This document shows positions 8,682 to 15,803 of a stretch of 24,153 bases of DNA, one piece after another. Origin of the DNA: a virus; the IMG/VR virus record IMGVR_UViG_3300023180_007114, positions 1-24,153 of that record; one strand, given 5' to 3'. The position numbers and the translations under genes are program-made. The notes below the pieces were generated by a model. That model searched no databases. It was not told the DNA's origin and worked only from the letters and a program-made list of their open reading frames with translations. Every line of letters starts with the position of its first letter. Position 1 is the first letter of the stretch.

Positions 8682-9602
8682 GGCTAGCCTCCTCTGCTGC
8701 TCTTTGTCTCATCCTAGCCTGCGCTAGGTGTGTTTGCTGGCTGAGCTCTGAAAATAGGTCGAGCACTGCGCAGCTGGGAGCTGTAAACAGATCAGAGAGA
8801 GAGCAGAGCCCAGCCTGCTGCCGCTGATAGGCCTGCAACAGCGGCGCCAGTCTGTTGCCATTGGCCACAGGGCATGAGCGCACCCTCTGCTCTCCCCAGC
8901 TACCATCACAATCTGGCGCAACTCGATATGCCATCACATAGCGCCCCTGATCATCAGAGCGCACCCATGGCAGACCGTCTAGGAATGGCCCCCCACAGTT
9001 GCCCCGGCGCGCACGCAGCCCAGGGGTCGTCTGGCATTGTTCACAGCTCCATGCCCGGGAGCCAGCGTGCTGCAGCCAGACGCTGGCCCCCGCTGCTATT
9101 TTCCCTCTGGGGGCAGGGTGCTTAGCGTCTGGATATGCGCCACTAGCTCAGAGCACAGCAGTTGCCTGTGGTGATCTGGCCGGATGCGATCAATCAGCTC
9201 GAGCGGATCACCATCATGGCCCACCACCCGCACCAGCCCAGCTCGCATCATCTCACGATAGACGCGCGCCAGATAACCCTCATAAGAGCCCAGCGCCTCG
9301 CGCTCATCCTCTGGCAGTTTGTGCTGCCAGCGGGCCCGCTCTGTGGGGTCATCTGGCTGGCCCAGCCAGAGCTGGCGCCCCAGCTCGCTGCGCTTGTACA
9401 CCCCAGCTGCCACCTCTGCCGCCTCACGCTGTGGTGGGGTGAGCGCCCGCACCACAAATCGAGTAGCACCCTCAGTCTGCAGCAGACTCTCATCACGGGT
9501 GCGCAGGTAGCGCGCCTTGTCATCATCACTGCCCTGCACAGCAGGATCAATGGTGGAGACAACCTCAATTTCCTGCGCGGCATCAGTGGCAAAATGAAAC
9601 AT
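8659..9602 (-). CDS. Tail assembly chaperone, -1 frameshift product (gpGT-like)
   Basis: Ribosomes slipping back one base on GGGAAAA (9099-9105) read ATA GCA GCG instead of the TAG stop and enter an open frame that continues to a TGA at 8659, giving a fusion of about 314 residues (168 G + 146 T). The T frame has no ATG, GTG or TTG between the G stop and a GTG at 8964, so most of it can only be made by frameshifting. The T part contains clustered cysteines: C-x2-C-x12-C (SCEQCQTTPGLRARRGNC), then DCDGSW and RSCPVANGN, a possible metal-binding knuckle. Its 3' end overlaps the tape measure start by 23 bp. In lambda the T domain binds the tape measure; the same role is inferred here. Confidence 0.87.
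9057..9105 (-). promoter_or_regulatory. Programmed -1 ribosomal frameshift signal
   Basis: On the minus strand: slippery heptamer G GGA AAA (9099-9105) in the correct phase, zero-frame stop TAG directly after it, a 7-nt spacer (9092-9098), then stem arm GGGGGCCAGCGT (9080-9091), an 11-nt loop (9069-9079) and arm ACGCTGGCTCCC (9057-9068). The arms pair over 12 bp with a single G-U. The heptamer differs from the lambda G/GT site (GGGAAAG) only in the last base. Confidence 0.9.
9096..9602 (-). CDS. Tail assembly chaperone, short form (gpG-like)
   Basis: A 168-residue protein. The ATG at 9602 (MFHFATDAAQEIEVV) is chosen because it lies one base after the major tail protein stop (TAAGATG) with a GGGGA SD; a longer frame starting at 9737 lies inside the tail protein gene and is unlikely. 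The sequence is charged and helical (LTPPQREAAEVAAGVYKRSE), typical of tail assembly chaperones, which bind the tape measure and recruit tail tube subunits during assembly and are absent from the virion. Its place between major tail protein and tape measure is diagnostic. The last codons GGA AAA TAG form a frameshift site, so a fraction of ribosomes make the longer G-T form. Confidence 0.88.
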   Translation of the reverse strand: MFHFATDAAQEIEVVSTIDPAVQGSDDDKARYLRTRDESLLQTEGATRFVVRALTPPQREAAEVAAGVYKRSELGRQLWLGQPDDPTERARWQHKLPEDEREALGSYEGYLARVYREMMRAGLVRVVGHDGDPLELIDRIRPDHHRQLLCSELVAHIQTLSTLPPEGK

Positions 9603-9603
9603 C

Positions 9604-10905
9604 TTAAATCCCCAGTGCGAGCCTAAACGGGCTGTTGGCTGCATCAGTGCTGCCACCGTCACCACCAAATCTAGAGGCAGAGTAGGTGAGGCGCTGCTGC
9701 ACAATCTCACCATCAATCTGCCGGATCTGCGGATCAACCGTGAGATATGCGCCTGGCAGATTAAGGGCCATGCCCTGCCCTGCGCCCACAGGCCCAGAGC
9801 CGATCAGCAGGGAGCGGATCACACCATCTCTGAAATCGTTGGCGATCACAGTGTTGGGGCTGTCTACCGTGATGTTGCACTCCACCACCACATCAGACAC
9901 CTCCATATCACTCATCGCAATGAGGGAGCTGGAGCTCCCCACAGGGGTGAGGGTGTTGGTGATGGTGAGATCAAACTCGCTCACTGAGAGGTCAATCTTG
10001 TCGAGCTCATCACCCGTGGGCCCAGCCACAGTGGTGCGGCTGGTGCTCGCAGTGGAAGAGAGGCGCAGATAACAGCTGCGGAAATGAGGCGTGCTGCCAG
10101 TGAGGGTGGTGGGCTCGATAGGCCCGCTGGCAGAGCCATGATCATCATAGATATGCGCAGCCTGAAAAACGAAATCACCCATCAGGCGCCCGCCATCAAT
10201 GGTGATATTGAGGCTCTCAAGCTTGCATCCAAACGCATAGCTGCGCACCCCAACACCATCCACCCTAAATGCAACAGAGCTGTTGACGCTGCCGCTGTTG
10301 TTGCCTCGAGCAACAAACCAGGTCTCCAGCAGGCGCACCACATCAGGAGCGGTAGTATTGAGCGCCCTGCTGAGCTGGGGGCTGTACCCAATATCGCCAG
10401 CCCCGCCTGCATTGACGCTAGTGATGTGCGCATACTCTGCGCGCCCATCTAGCTCGATACCCATCAGCCCACCTAGCTTGAATGAAGCGGCAGCGGTAGG
10501 GGTGAAGCGATTATCTGAGACAGCAGCTGTCACTGTGTCAGAGGCAGCGCCCGGGATAGTGCGTGAGAATCCAGCACCCAGCAGGAGGCCCAGAGCAGTG
10601 GCGTCATAATTGGCTGCGCTGCTGCCCAGGGTGGTGAAGTCACAGCGCACAGAGAGGGTGCCAGTGCGCCGCTGCTGGCGGGTGCCTCCCACGCTGGTGG
10701 TGTCGAGCTCTGGCGGCAGCCCGTGCGGGCCATCCCTCGCCTCAGTGCGCTCTGACACAGGGGGCTCACCCGGTACAACGATAGGATCGCGCTCGCAGGG
10801 GATGCTGATAAACGTGAGGCCAGAGGGGCTGGGCACACCATCAGCGCCCAATGAGCCAAATGAGCTCTCTCCTACGATTGATAGAGATCTGTGAGTGACA
10901 GCCAT
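9604..10905 (-). CDS. Major tail (tube) protein
   Basis: A 433-residue protein. The ATG directly follows the upstream TAA and has a strong AGGAGG SD 8 nt upstream, consistent with high expression. The sequence is beta-rich and low in charge, with an N-terminal segment FISIPCERDPIVVPGEP and tube-protein-like strands (LTGSTPHFRSCYLRLSST; MEVSDVVVECNITVDS; LIGSGPVGAGQGMALNLPG). It lies between the tail terminator and the tail chaperone, the standard place of the tube protein that forms stacked hexameric rings. It is long for this family, so it probably carries an extra surface domain, perhaps at residues ~120-220. No enzymatic role is expected. Confidence 0.82.
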   Translation of the reverse strand: MAVTHRSLSIVGESSFGSLGADGVPSPSGLTFISIPCERDPIVVPGEPPVSERTEARDGPHGLPPELDTTSVGGTRQQRRTGTLSVRCDFTTLGSSAANYDATALGLLLGAGFSRTIPGAASDTVTAAVSDNRFTPTAAASFKLGGLMGIELDGRAEYAHITSVNAGGAGDIGYSPQLSRALNTTAPDVVRLLETWFVARGNNSGSVNSSVAFRVDGVGVRSYAFGCKLESLNITIDGGRLMGDFVFQAAHIYDDHGSASGPIEPTTLTGSTPHFRSCYLRLSSTASTSRTTVAGPTGDELDKIDLSVSEFDLTITNTLTPVGSSSSLIAMSDMEVSDVVVECNITVDSPNTVIANDFRDGVIRSLLIGSGPVGAGQGMALNLPGAYLTVDPQIRQIDGEIVQQRLTYSASRFGGDGGSTDAANSPFRLALGI

Positions 10906-11373
10906 TTAGAAGGCCTCCTGATAGAGCAGGTCAAACGGGACAGAGAGCAGGATCGCTATAGGGTTTCCATCCTGCCCCAGCACGGGGGTGGGGAGGGGCT
11001 CACCTGTGATGAGGCTGGTGATCCCTGTGTTGGGCAGATCATAGCTAGGATTGCGCAGCGAATTAATGATCTGTGAGGCATCCTCTCCCATCATGCGCTC
11101 CTGCAGCCCTACATCACGCGGCACATCATAGCGCACCCTCACCTCAATTGTGGCTCTCTTGCGGCCTGTGATGCCAGCCTGCCCATCATCATGGGCAGGA
11201 GTTGTGATGCGCATCTCAAACAGCCTGAGCGTGTTGGGGCGCCTATCAGTGAGGAGCTCCTGCCCGCCCGCAGCATCCACACACACAAACCCTTGCGTAG
11301 GATCTGTTTTAGGGGTGAGTGCCTCGAGGCGGCTGATCAGCAGGTCGAGTGCAGATGAGATCCCTTGGCTCAT
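10906..11373 (-). CDS. Tail terminator / tail completion protein
   Basis: A 155-residue protein whose ATG overlaps the neck gene's stop as ATGA. The N-terminus is an amphipathic helix (GISSALDLLISRLEALTP), followed by beta strands (NTLRLFEMRITTP; ATIEVRVRYDVP) and a second helix (QERMMGEDASQIINSL), the layout of gpU-like and other terminator proteins that cap the tube and present it to the head. It sits immediately upstream of the major tail protein and downstream of the neck protein, the conserved siphophage position. The family is assigned by fold pattern and synteny, not by a signature motif. Confidence 0.72.
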   Translation of the reverse strand: MSQGISSALDLLISRLEALTPKTDPTQGFVCVDAAGGQELLTDRRPNTLRLFEMRITTPAHDDGQAGITGRKRATIEVRVRYDVPRDVGLQERMMGEDASQIINSLRNPSYDLPNTGITSLITGEPLPTPVLGQDGNPIAILLSVPFDLLYQEAF

Positions 11374-11891
11374 TTGGGCAGCTTCTTTCTGATGCGCGCA
11401 GCCACAGCAGCGCTCAATATTTTAACGTCATTTGGAGAGAGACCAAGGTATGGGCGCCGCTCATTTACTCGATAGCCATAGCCTCTCACTGCTGAGGTGA
11501 GCCCTATTATGTAACCAGATTTGCTCACCTGCAGGGGCTGGATATTGTTTACCAGCGCGCCGCTCAGGGTGAGATCCACCTCTGCCGTCTGATTGGCACC
11601 ACCCGCCACCCGCCTGCGGGATTTCTCCTTATACTCTGCATAGCCGCCCGCATAATATACGCTGCGCCCCCCGCGCGCCTCACGCCCACCTTTAGGTGTT
11701 AGGCGCGCTCCCTTCTTAGGGACATAGATGGGGCGCGTGCTATAGCTCAGAAATGGGCGCCCTGTGGAGTCTATGCCTTTATAGATCCGTCGCTTGATCA
11801 GTGCGACGGTGTCTAATGCAGTGACCTGAGAGTCTGCAGCGCTCCACAGAGCTGGCACCTTGAATGACTTAAAGGTGACCTGACTAGGCAT
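11370..11891 (-). CDS. Neck / head-tail joining protein (HK97 gp10- or virion-morphogenesis-like)
   Basis: A 173-residue basic protein (many Arg and Lys, ends RIRKKLPK). The start overlaps the connector gene stop as TGATG. It has a helix with ALIKRRIYKGIDSTGRPFLSY near residues 28-48, a basic loop, beta strands with VDLTLSGALVNNIQ, and the near-C-terminal block RRPYLGLSPNDVKILSA. That last block recalls the R-x-F-LGLS-xxD segment of phage virion-morphogenesis (Mu gpG-type) proteins. Its place between connector and terminator fits a neck protein that joins capsid vertex to tail. Family identity is moderately supported. Confidence 0.68.
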   Translation of the reverse strand: MPSQVTFKSFKVPALWSAADSQVTALDTVALIKRRIYKGIDSTGRPFLSYSTRPIYVPKKGARLTPKGGREARGGRSVYYAGGYAEYKEKSRRRVAGGANQTAEVDLTLSGALVNNIQPLQVSKSGYIIGLTSAVRGYGYRVNERRPYLGLSPNDVKILSAAVAARIRKKLPK

Positions 11892-12871
11892 CAGTGCTGC
11901 ATCCCACGCCAGCGAGGGAATTGTTGAGCGATCACCCGCTCTCCCTCTGTTGGCTCGATTGATGGGAGGGAGAATACCCCACGCACATCAGTGGGGCTGC
12001 CCCCTGCCCTGCGCACATCGATCTCATTGGCATCAATGAGGCCATCATCATCAGTATCCAGCACCAACTGCTTTAGAGCGCGCTCGAGCAGATCAGCTGC
12101 GCGCTCTCCAGCCCGATCAGCTAGATCAGATTGAGCGCTCATTTCATAGATCAGCTGGGCTGCCAGGTACCTGTGAGCGGGCGCAAAAACGTGAGGGTTG
12201 AAAATATCATCCTCTGTCTGCTCTGGCCCAATATGCTCTCTGATGCGCAGCGCCAGCTCCTCGAGTGCAGCTGCCACCTGTGGCTCCAGATCTTGCTGCC
12301 TGCGCGGGATCATATCTCCCATCTGCGGCATATGCGCAATCAGGGAGCTCGAGCTCAGCCCGGTGGCAAATGGGTGGCGCACAATCTGCACTGTGCCCTG
12401 TGCACCCACTGGCTCATTGGTAGGGGTGGCAGTGGCTGTGTAGCTGATACGCCACGCGAGCACACCTCTGGTGCCAGTGTGGGCTGCTGGGATTGTATAG
12501 GTGTAGCCTGCCCAGCGGAGCTCCGCTGATGCAGTGAGTGACAGCCCACGGGGGAGCACATCAGCCAGAATCGCAGTGGTGCCCTCGAGGCGATCAACTG
12601 TGACCGCAAACACACCATCACCCGCAGTGATGAGAAACGCTCTGCCAGTGGTGGGGCCAATGAGATATTGGCTGTCATCACCCGCAGTGAGGGTGAGGGT
12701 GCGCCTATCCCCACCCAGAGCTGTCACAGTGCGCGCAGCCCTCACTGCGCTCATGCTGGTGGGTGCCTGCACTGTGCCCGCTGGGGTGGTGTAGCCAATG
12801 CTGGGTGCAGCCTGCAGAGGGCTGGGGGCCTCCCAGTAGAGGGCATAGTCTAGATTCTGCGTAGCTTTCAT
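11891..12871 (-). CDS. Head-tail connector/adaptor with an EF-hand-type loop
   Basis: A 326-residue protein; its ATG overlaps the MuF gene stop as ATGA. Residues 1-185 are beta-rich and Thr/Ala-rich, like an extra domain. Residues ~190-300 form a helical part (QVAAALEELALRIREHIG; AHRYLAAQLIYEMSAQS; LLERALKQLVLDTD) similar in size and layout to gp6-type connector proteins that form a ring below the portal. Residues 272-283, DTDDDGLIDANE, match a canonical 12-residue EF-hand calcium loop (acidic at 1, 3, 5, 9 and 12, Gly at 6, Ile at 8). Ring function is inferred from position between MuF and neck genes. The beta domain may be decorative or glycan-binding. Confidence 0.68.
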   Translation of the reverse strand: MKATQNLDYALYWEAPSPLQAAPSIGYTTPAGTVQAPTSMSAVRAARTVTALGGDRRTLTLTAGDDSQYLIGPTTGRAFLITAGDGVFAVTVDRLEGTTAILADVLPRGLSLTASAELRWAGYTYTIPAAHTGTRGVLAWRISYTATATPTNEPVGAQGTVQIVRHPFATGLSSSSLIAHMPQMGDMIPRRQQDLEPQVAAALEELALRIREHIGPEQTEDDIFNPHVFAPAHRYLAAQLIYEMSAQSDLADRAGERAADLLERALKQLVLDTDDDGLIDANEIDVRRAGGSPTDVRGVFSLPSIEPTEGERVIAQQFPRWRGMQH

Positions 12872-13791
12872 CTCTCGGCCCTCGCTGCCTGATTGGCTCT
12901 GCGCACATCTGCATTGGTGCCCCTCGAGAGATCAGCGCTCTCAATCAGCTCCTCTGAGACCGGCGCCCAGGTGTGCCTGCAGTTGTACCCACCACCCCGC
13001 ACTAAGGGGGGCTCAATTTGATAATTGCGCAGATCTTGCACCTGAGCTTTGGTGAACACCCTACCCACCAGCTGCCTGCAAAATGGGCGGGTGATCCCAT
13101 CTATCGGCCCTGTGTAGAGATAGTGATCAATCCCCACGCTCTCTGCTGCCACCGCAGTGAGCTCACGCCCAAATGAGGTGATGCGCGTGCGAGCTTCTGT
13201 GATCTGCCTGCCCTCTGCAGAGCGCAGTGCGGCATCCAAAGAGCCGATCACCTCTGCAGGATCTGCAGTGAATTGTGCGCCAGCTAACGCATCACGCACT
13301 GCCCGCTGCACATCTGGGATCACTACATCATCAATGATCCCAGAGATGGTGTCATCAGCCAGCGCCTGCCCCACTCCCTCAATCGCATTGACATCAAAGC
13401 CATCAGAGGAGGCCAGTAGGAGCTGCTCAACATTTGCGAGGGTATCTCGCTCTGCCGCTGTGATGTCTAGCACCAGATCACCTAGGCCAACATCTAAAAG
13501 CCAGCGCTCAAGATCAGTGCGATCTAGATTGCGCAGCGTTTGCAGATTGCCGCTATCAGCTGCCCCCTGCACTGCATCACTGATTGCGCTCTTTGCAGCT
13601 CGCAGAGAGCGCCTCAATTTTTTGTCGAGGCTAGCCTCTAGGCGCAGTTGCGCCCGGGTAGCTCTCAATATGTCCCGCTGTCTGGCTGTATTGGCCTCTC
13701 TGATCTGAGAGGCGAGATCAGCCAGCGCGCGCTCATCACCATTCTCTGCTAGATGGTGGTGATGGCGCTGTGAGCACAGCGGGCAACTCAC
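12868..13791 (-). CDS. MuF-like minor head protein
   Basis: A 307-residue protein. GTG at 13789-13791 is the only reasonable start, because an in-frame stop lies ten bases upstream; the SD is weak. The C-terminal domain has MuF-family hallmarks: TRPFCRQLVGRVFTKAQV near residues 232-250 and GGGYNCRHTWAPV near 264-277. MuF/SPP1 gp7-type proteins bind the portal inside the procapsid and are packaged with DNA. Unusually, the N-terminus begins MSCPLCSQRHHHHLAENGD, a CxxC followed by four histidines, which could bind zinc. Between the two ends is helical sequence. I see no toxin or nuclease domain. Confidence 0.85.
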   Translation of the reverse strand: MSCPLCSQRHHHHLAENGDERALADLASQIREANTARQRDILRATRAQLRLEASLDKKLRRSLRAAKSAISDAVQGAADSGNLQTLRNLDRTDLERWLLDVGLGDLVLDITAAERDTLANVEQLLLASSDGFDVNAIEGVGQALADDTISGIIDDVVIPDVQRAVRDALAGAQFTADPAEVIGSLDAALRSAEGRQITEARTRITSFGRELTAVAAESVGIDHYLYTGPIDGITRPFCRQLVGRVFTKAQVQDLRNYQIEPPLVRGGGYNCRHTWAPVSEELIESADLSRGTNADVRRANQAARAER

Positions 13792-13800
13792 AGAAGCGCC

Positions 13801-14793
13801 TTATGCGAGGCAGTTAGTGATCAGGCGCCCGCGGGTGGCGTCGATCACCTTGAACTGCTGAACGTGCTCGCCATAAACATGCTTACGCACCATATCCTGA
13901 GAGTCGTACTCGCCAGCGATGTAGCCCTTATAGCGGAGATCAACAGCGCAGAGAGGCATGATCTTGAGGTTACCGCTGCGGCCCACCTGTGGATCTCCCC
14001 CATGCATGGAATAGAGGCCAATGGTCTCTGCCTCCCAGATCTGCGCCTCGCTAGAGGTGGCGCCAGCCACTGCAGTCTCGCGCCGCGCAGCACCCACCAA
14101 AATGTTCTGGATGCCAAGGTTATCGCGCAACACCTCGAGGATCACATCATTCTGCAGAAGGCGATTGCCAGATGCGACACCACCAGCGCCCGTGGTGATG
14201 TAGCCACGCATCTCAGGATTGCGGCCCAGTGCGCGGAAAACATCATAACCCAAGATCATGGTGTCAGGCATGATCCCGTGGTTAGCAGCCCGGAGCACAT
14301 CAATCTGCTCTGAGAGGTAGGTGAGGGGCTCACCACCTGCTGCGTTGAATTTGGTGGCTGGGCTGGCATTAGCGAACGTGCCCGTATCGAAGAGTAGATC
14401 AGCTGCCCGCTTCTCCTGAGCCAGCAGGAGGGCTCGCTTGACGCGCCGCGCACTACGCATCTGCTCTGCCATTGGATACTGGCTGTCCTCGATATCCTCC
14501 ATTGGGATGCTATCCGCAAAAGAGTAAATCTCGCACTTGTAGGTGGTGCTCGAGCGGGTGAAGTGAGAGAGCGCTTGTCGGCTGGCGCCGGGCGCCCGCT
14601 GGGGATCAGCGCCTGCCTCACCCATAAACGCTCGGCTCTCCTCAATGAGAATGGTGCCGCTGCGATCCTGCACCTCGATAGGCTCAAACGCCTGCGGGGC
14701 GATCAGCTGGCTGTCACTGGGGATCGCCTCGTTGACCACACCAGTGAGGATCTCATTTACTGGGTGAATACTGCTATAGCCGCCAGATGCCAT
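13801..14793 (-). CDS. Major capsid protein
   Basis: A 330-residue protein starting at an ATG three bases after the decoration gene, with a GGGAG SD. The sequence has the look of HK97-fold coat proteins of the gpE or related type: an N-terminal arm, KRALLLAQEKRAADLLFDTG near the spine helix region, PDTMILGYDVFRALGRNPEM (the common 'allocated row, element name' segment), and a C-terminal half with IWEAETIGLYSMHGG and DSQDMVRKHVYGEH. Size and position after protease/scaffold and decoration genes agree. No separate delta scaffold domain is present, which fits scaffold being encoded upstream. Confidence 0.88.
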   Translation of the reverse strand: MASGGYSSIHPVNEILTGVVNEAIPSDSQLIAPQAFEPIEVQDRSGTILIEESRAFMGEAGADPQRAPGASRQALSHFTRSSTTYKCEIYSFADSIPMEDIEDSQYPMAEQMRSARRVKRALLLAQEKRAADLLFDTGTFANASPATKFNAAGGEPLTYLSEQIDVLRAANHGIMPDTMILGYDVFRALGRNPEMRGYITTGAGGVASGNRLLQNDVILEVLRDNLGIQNILVGAARRETAVAGATSSEAQIWEAETIGLYSMHGGDPQVGRSGNLKIMPLCAVDLRYKGYIAGEYDSQDMVRKHVYGEHVQQFKVIDATRGRLITNCLA

Positions 14794-14796
14794 AAA

Positions 14797-15180
14797 TTAT
14801 GCTCCCTGCTCAGAGGCGCCATCAAAGATCACAAAGACCTCTTGAGCGTCTGCAGTGGTGGTGTGATTGATGTTGGGGATCCAAGATGCAACGCTGTACT
14901 TCCCAGCGCCTGCTGCGAAGTCGATCACCTTGCCCGCGGCGCTGACCATGAGAAGGCCCTGCTCGGAGAGGTCTGCCCCGGCGATGGCCTTAGTGAGCCC
15001 GCGCACGCAAACCTCGACCACCTCACCCGCTGCTGCTGGGCGCTGGGCAATGCCGCAGGCGATCTCACCCTCAACAGTGCAGGGAGTGACCTTGCCAGCG
15101 GCGTCAAACTTGACCGCCTGTAGCGCAGTGATGGTGGCAGCCGCCACGCATGAGATGATGGTGCTGTTGTTATCGCTCAT
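14797..15180 (-). CDS. Capsid decoration protein (DUF2190-like)
   Basis: A 127-residue small beta protein, rich in Ala and Gly, with an ATG overlapping the protease stop as TGATG and a GGAGG SD. The pattern ALQAVKFDAAGKVTPCT, GIAQRPAAAGEVVEVCVRG and MVSAAGKVIDFAAGA is typical of DUF2190/gpD-type head decoration proteins, which bind at the capsid surface and stabilise the expanded shell. It lies directly before the major capsid gene, as usual for this class. Confidence 0.82.
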   Translation of the reverse strand: MSDNNSTIISCVAAATITALQAVKFDAAGKVTPCTVEGEIACGIAQRPAAAGEVVEVCVRGLTKAIAGADLSEQGLLMVSAAGKVIDFAAGAGKYSVASWIPNINHTTTADAQEVFVIFDGASEQGA

Positions 15181-15803
15181 CAGAATCCTCCAAACGCGCT
15201 CTTGATGAGAGCGGGCTCAGTGCGTGCGAGGCGCTCATATGCCTCAGAGAAAGTGATGCTCTCAGAGCTGGCGAGCTCCTGAGCGCGCTGGGCGATCGTC
15301 GCCTGGGAGATCTCCTCCCCGCTGGCGCCATGGCCAATCTCAGAGAGAGAGACTGCGTGCTCTGCGGCGCGCCGCGAAAACATCTCCCAGAAAAGGCTAT
15401 CACCCCGCTCTGCGAGCGCCCAGGCGTGCTCTGCCACATCACGCTCTGCGGGGCTGATGCGTCCGCTTCGGAGCAATGCACCCACCTCTGCCTCACGGCG
15501 CGTGGTGGCCTCTTTCTCTGCGAGCGCCTGCACCTGCTCAGTGAGAGCTTGGATCTGGGCAGCCTGTGCGGTGTTGGCCTGCGTGAGTTGCTCACTCATG
15601 CGCTTATATTCGCCCATCTGCTCTTTCTCCTCAGCATCAGAGCTGGCCTCTGCCATCTCCTCTGCATCATCCTCATCCTCTGCCATCTCCTCGCGGCTGG
15701 CCTTTAGACGGGCCTCGAGCTCACGCACCAGCGCATCCTTTTGCTTCAGGAGGGCCTTAGCCTGCTCGAGGTCTGCGATAGCCTCAATCTCTGCTACATC
15801 CAT
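15180..15803 (-). CDS. Candidate internally initiated scaffold protein
   Basis: Inside the protease-scaffold gene an in-frame ATG at 15803 (MDVAEIEAIADLEQAKALLK) lies 9 nt after an AGAGGAG SD-like sequence; a second ATG at 15812 is too close to that SD. Initiation here would give a 207-residue protein of coiled coil plus C-terminal helices, without the protease. This matches the arrangement of lambda Nu3 inside C, where the scaffold is made separately in excess. Expression from this site is inferred. Confidence 0.45.
   Translation of the reverse strand: MDVAEIEAIADLEQAKALLKQKDALVRELEARLKASREEMAEDEDDAEEMAEASSDAEEKEQMGEYKRMSEQLTQANTAQAAQIQALTEQVQALAEKEATTRREAEVGALLRSGRISPAERDVAEHAWALAERGDSLFWEMFSRRAAEHAVSLSEIGHGASGEEISQATIAQRAQELASSESITFSEAYERLARTEPALIKSAFGGF

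Noticed and set aside
8724-8964. Independent gene starting at GTG 8964 for the T region
   Set aside because: No SD fits, the conserved-looking Cys-rich part lies upstream of that GTG in the same frame, and the frameshift signal explains the whole frame.
9603-9737. Extended N-terminus for the tail chaperone
   Set aside because: It would lie wholly within the major tail protein gene; the ATG at 9602 has an SD and abuts the upstream stop.
13157-13708. Rightward open frame of 183 codons opposite the MuF gene
   Set aside because: Its Ser/Arg-rich translation is the mirror of the codon bias of the leftward gene; no domain and no start signal.
14563-15123. Rightward open frame of 186 codons opposite capsid and decoration genes
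   Set aside because: Antisense to two clear structural genes and spanning their junction; no SD and no recognisable domain.
15600-15720. Acidic repeat EEMAEDEDDAEEMAEASSDAE as a tandem DNA repeat
   Set aside because: It is a short acidic low-complexity stretch in the scaffold coiled coil, normal for this protein class, without a regular repeat unit.
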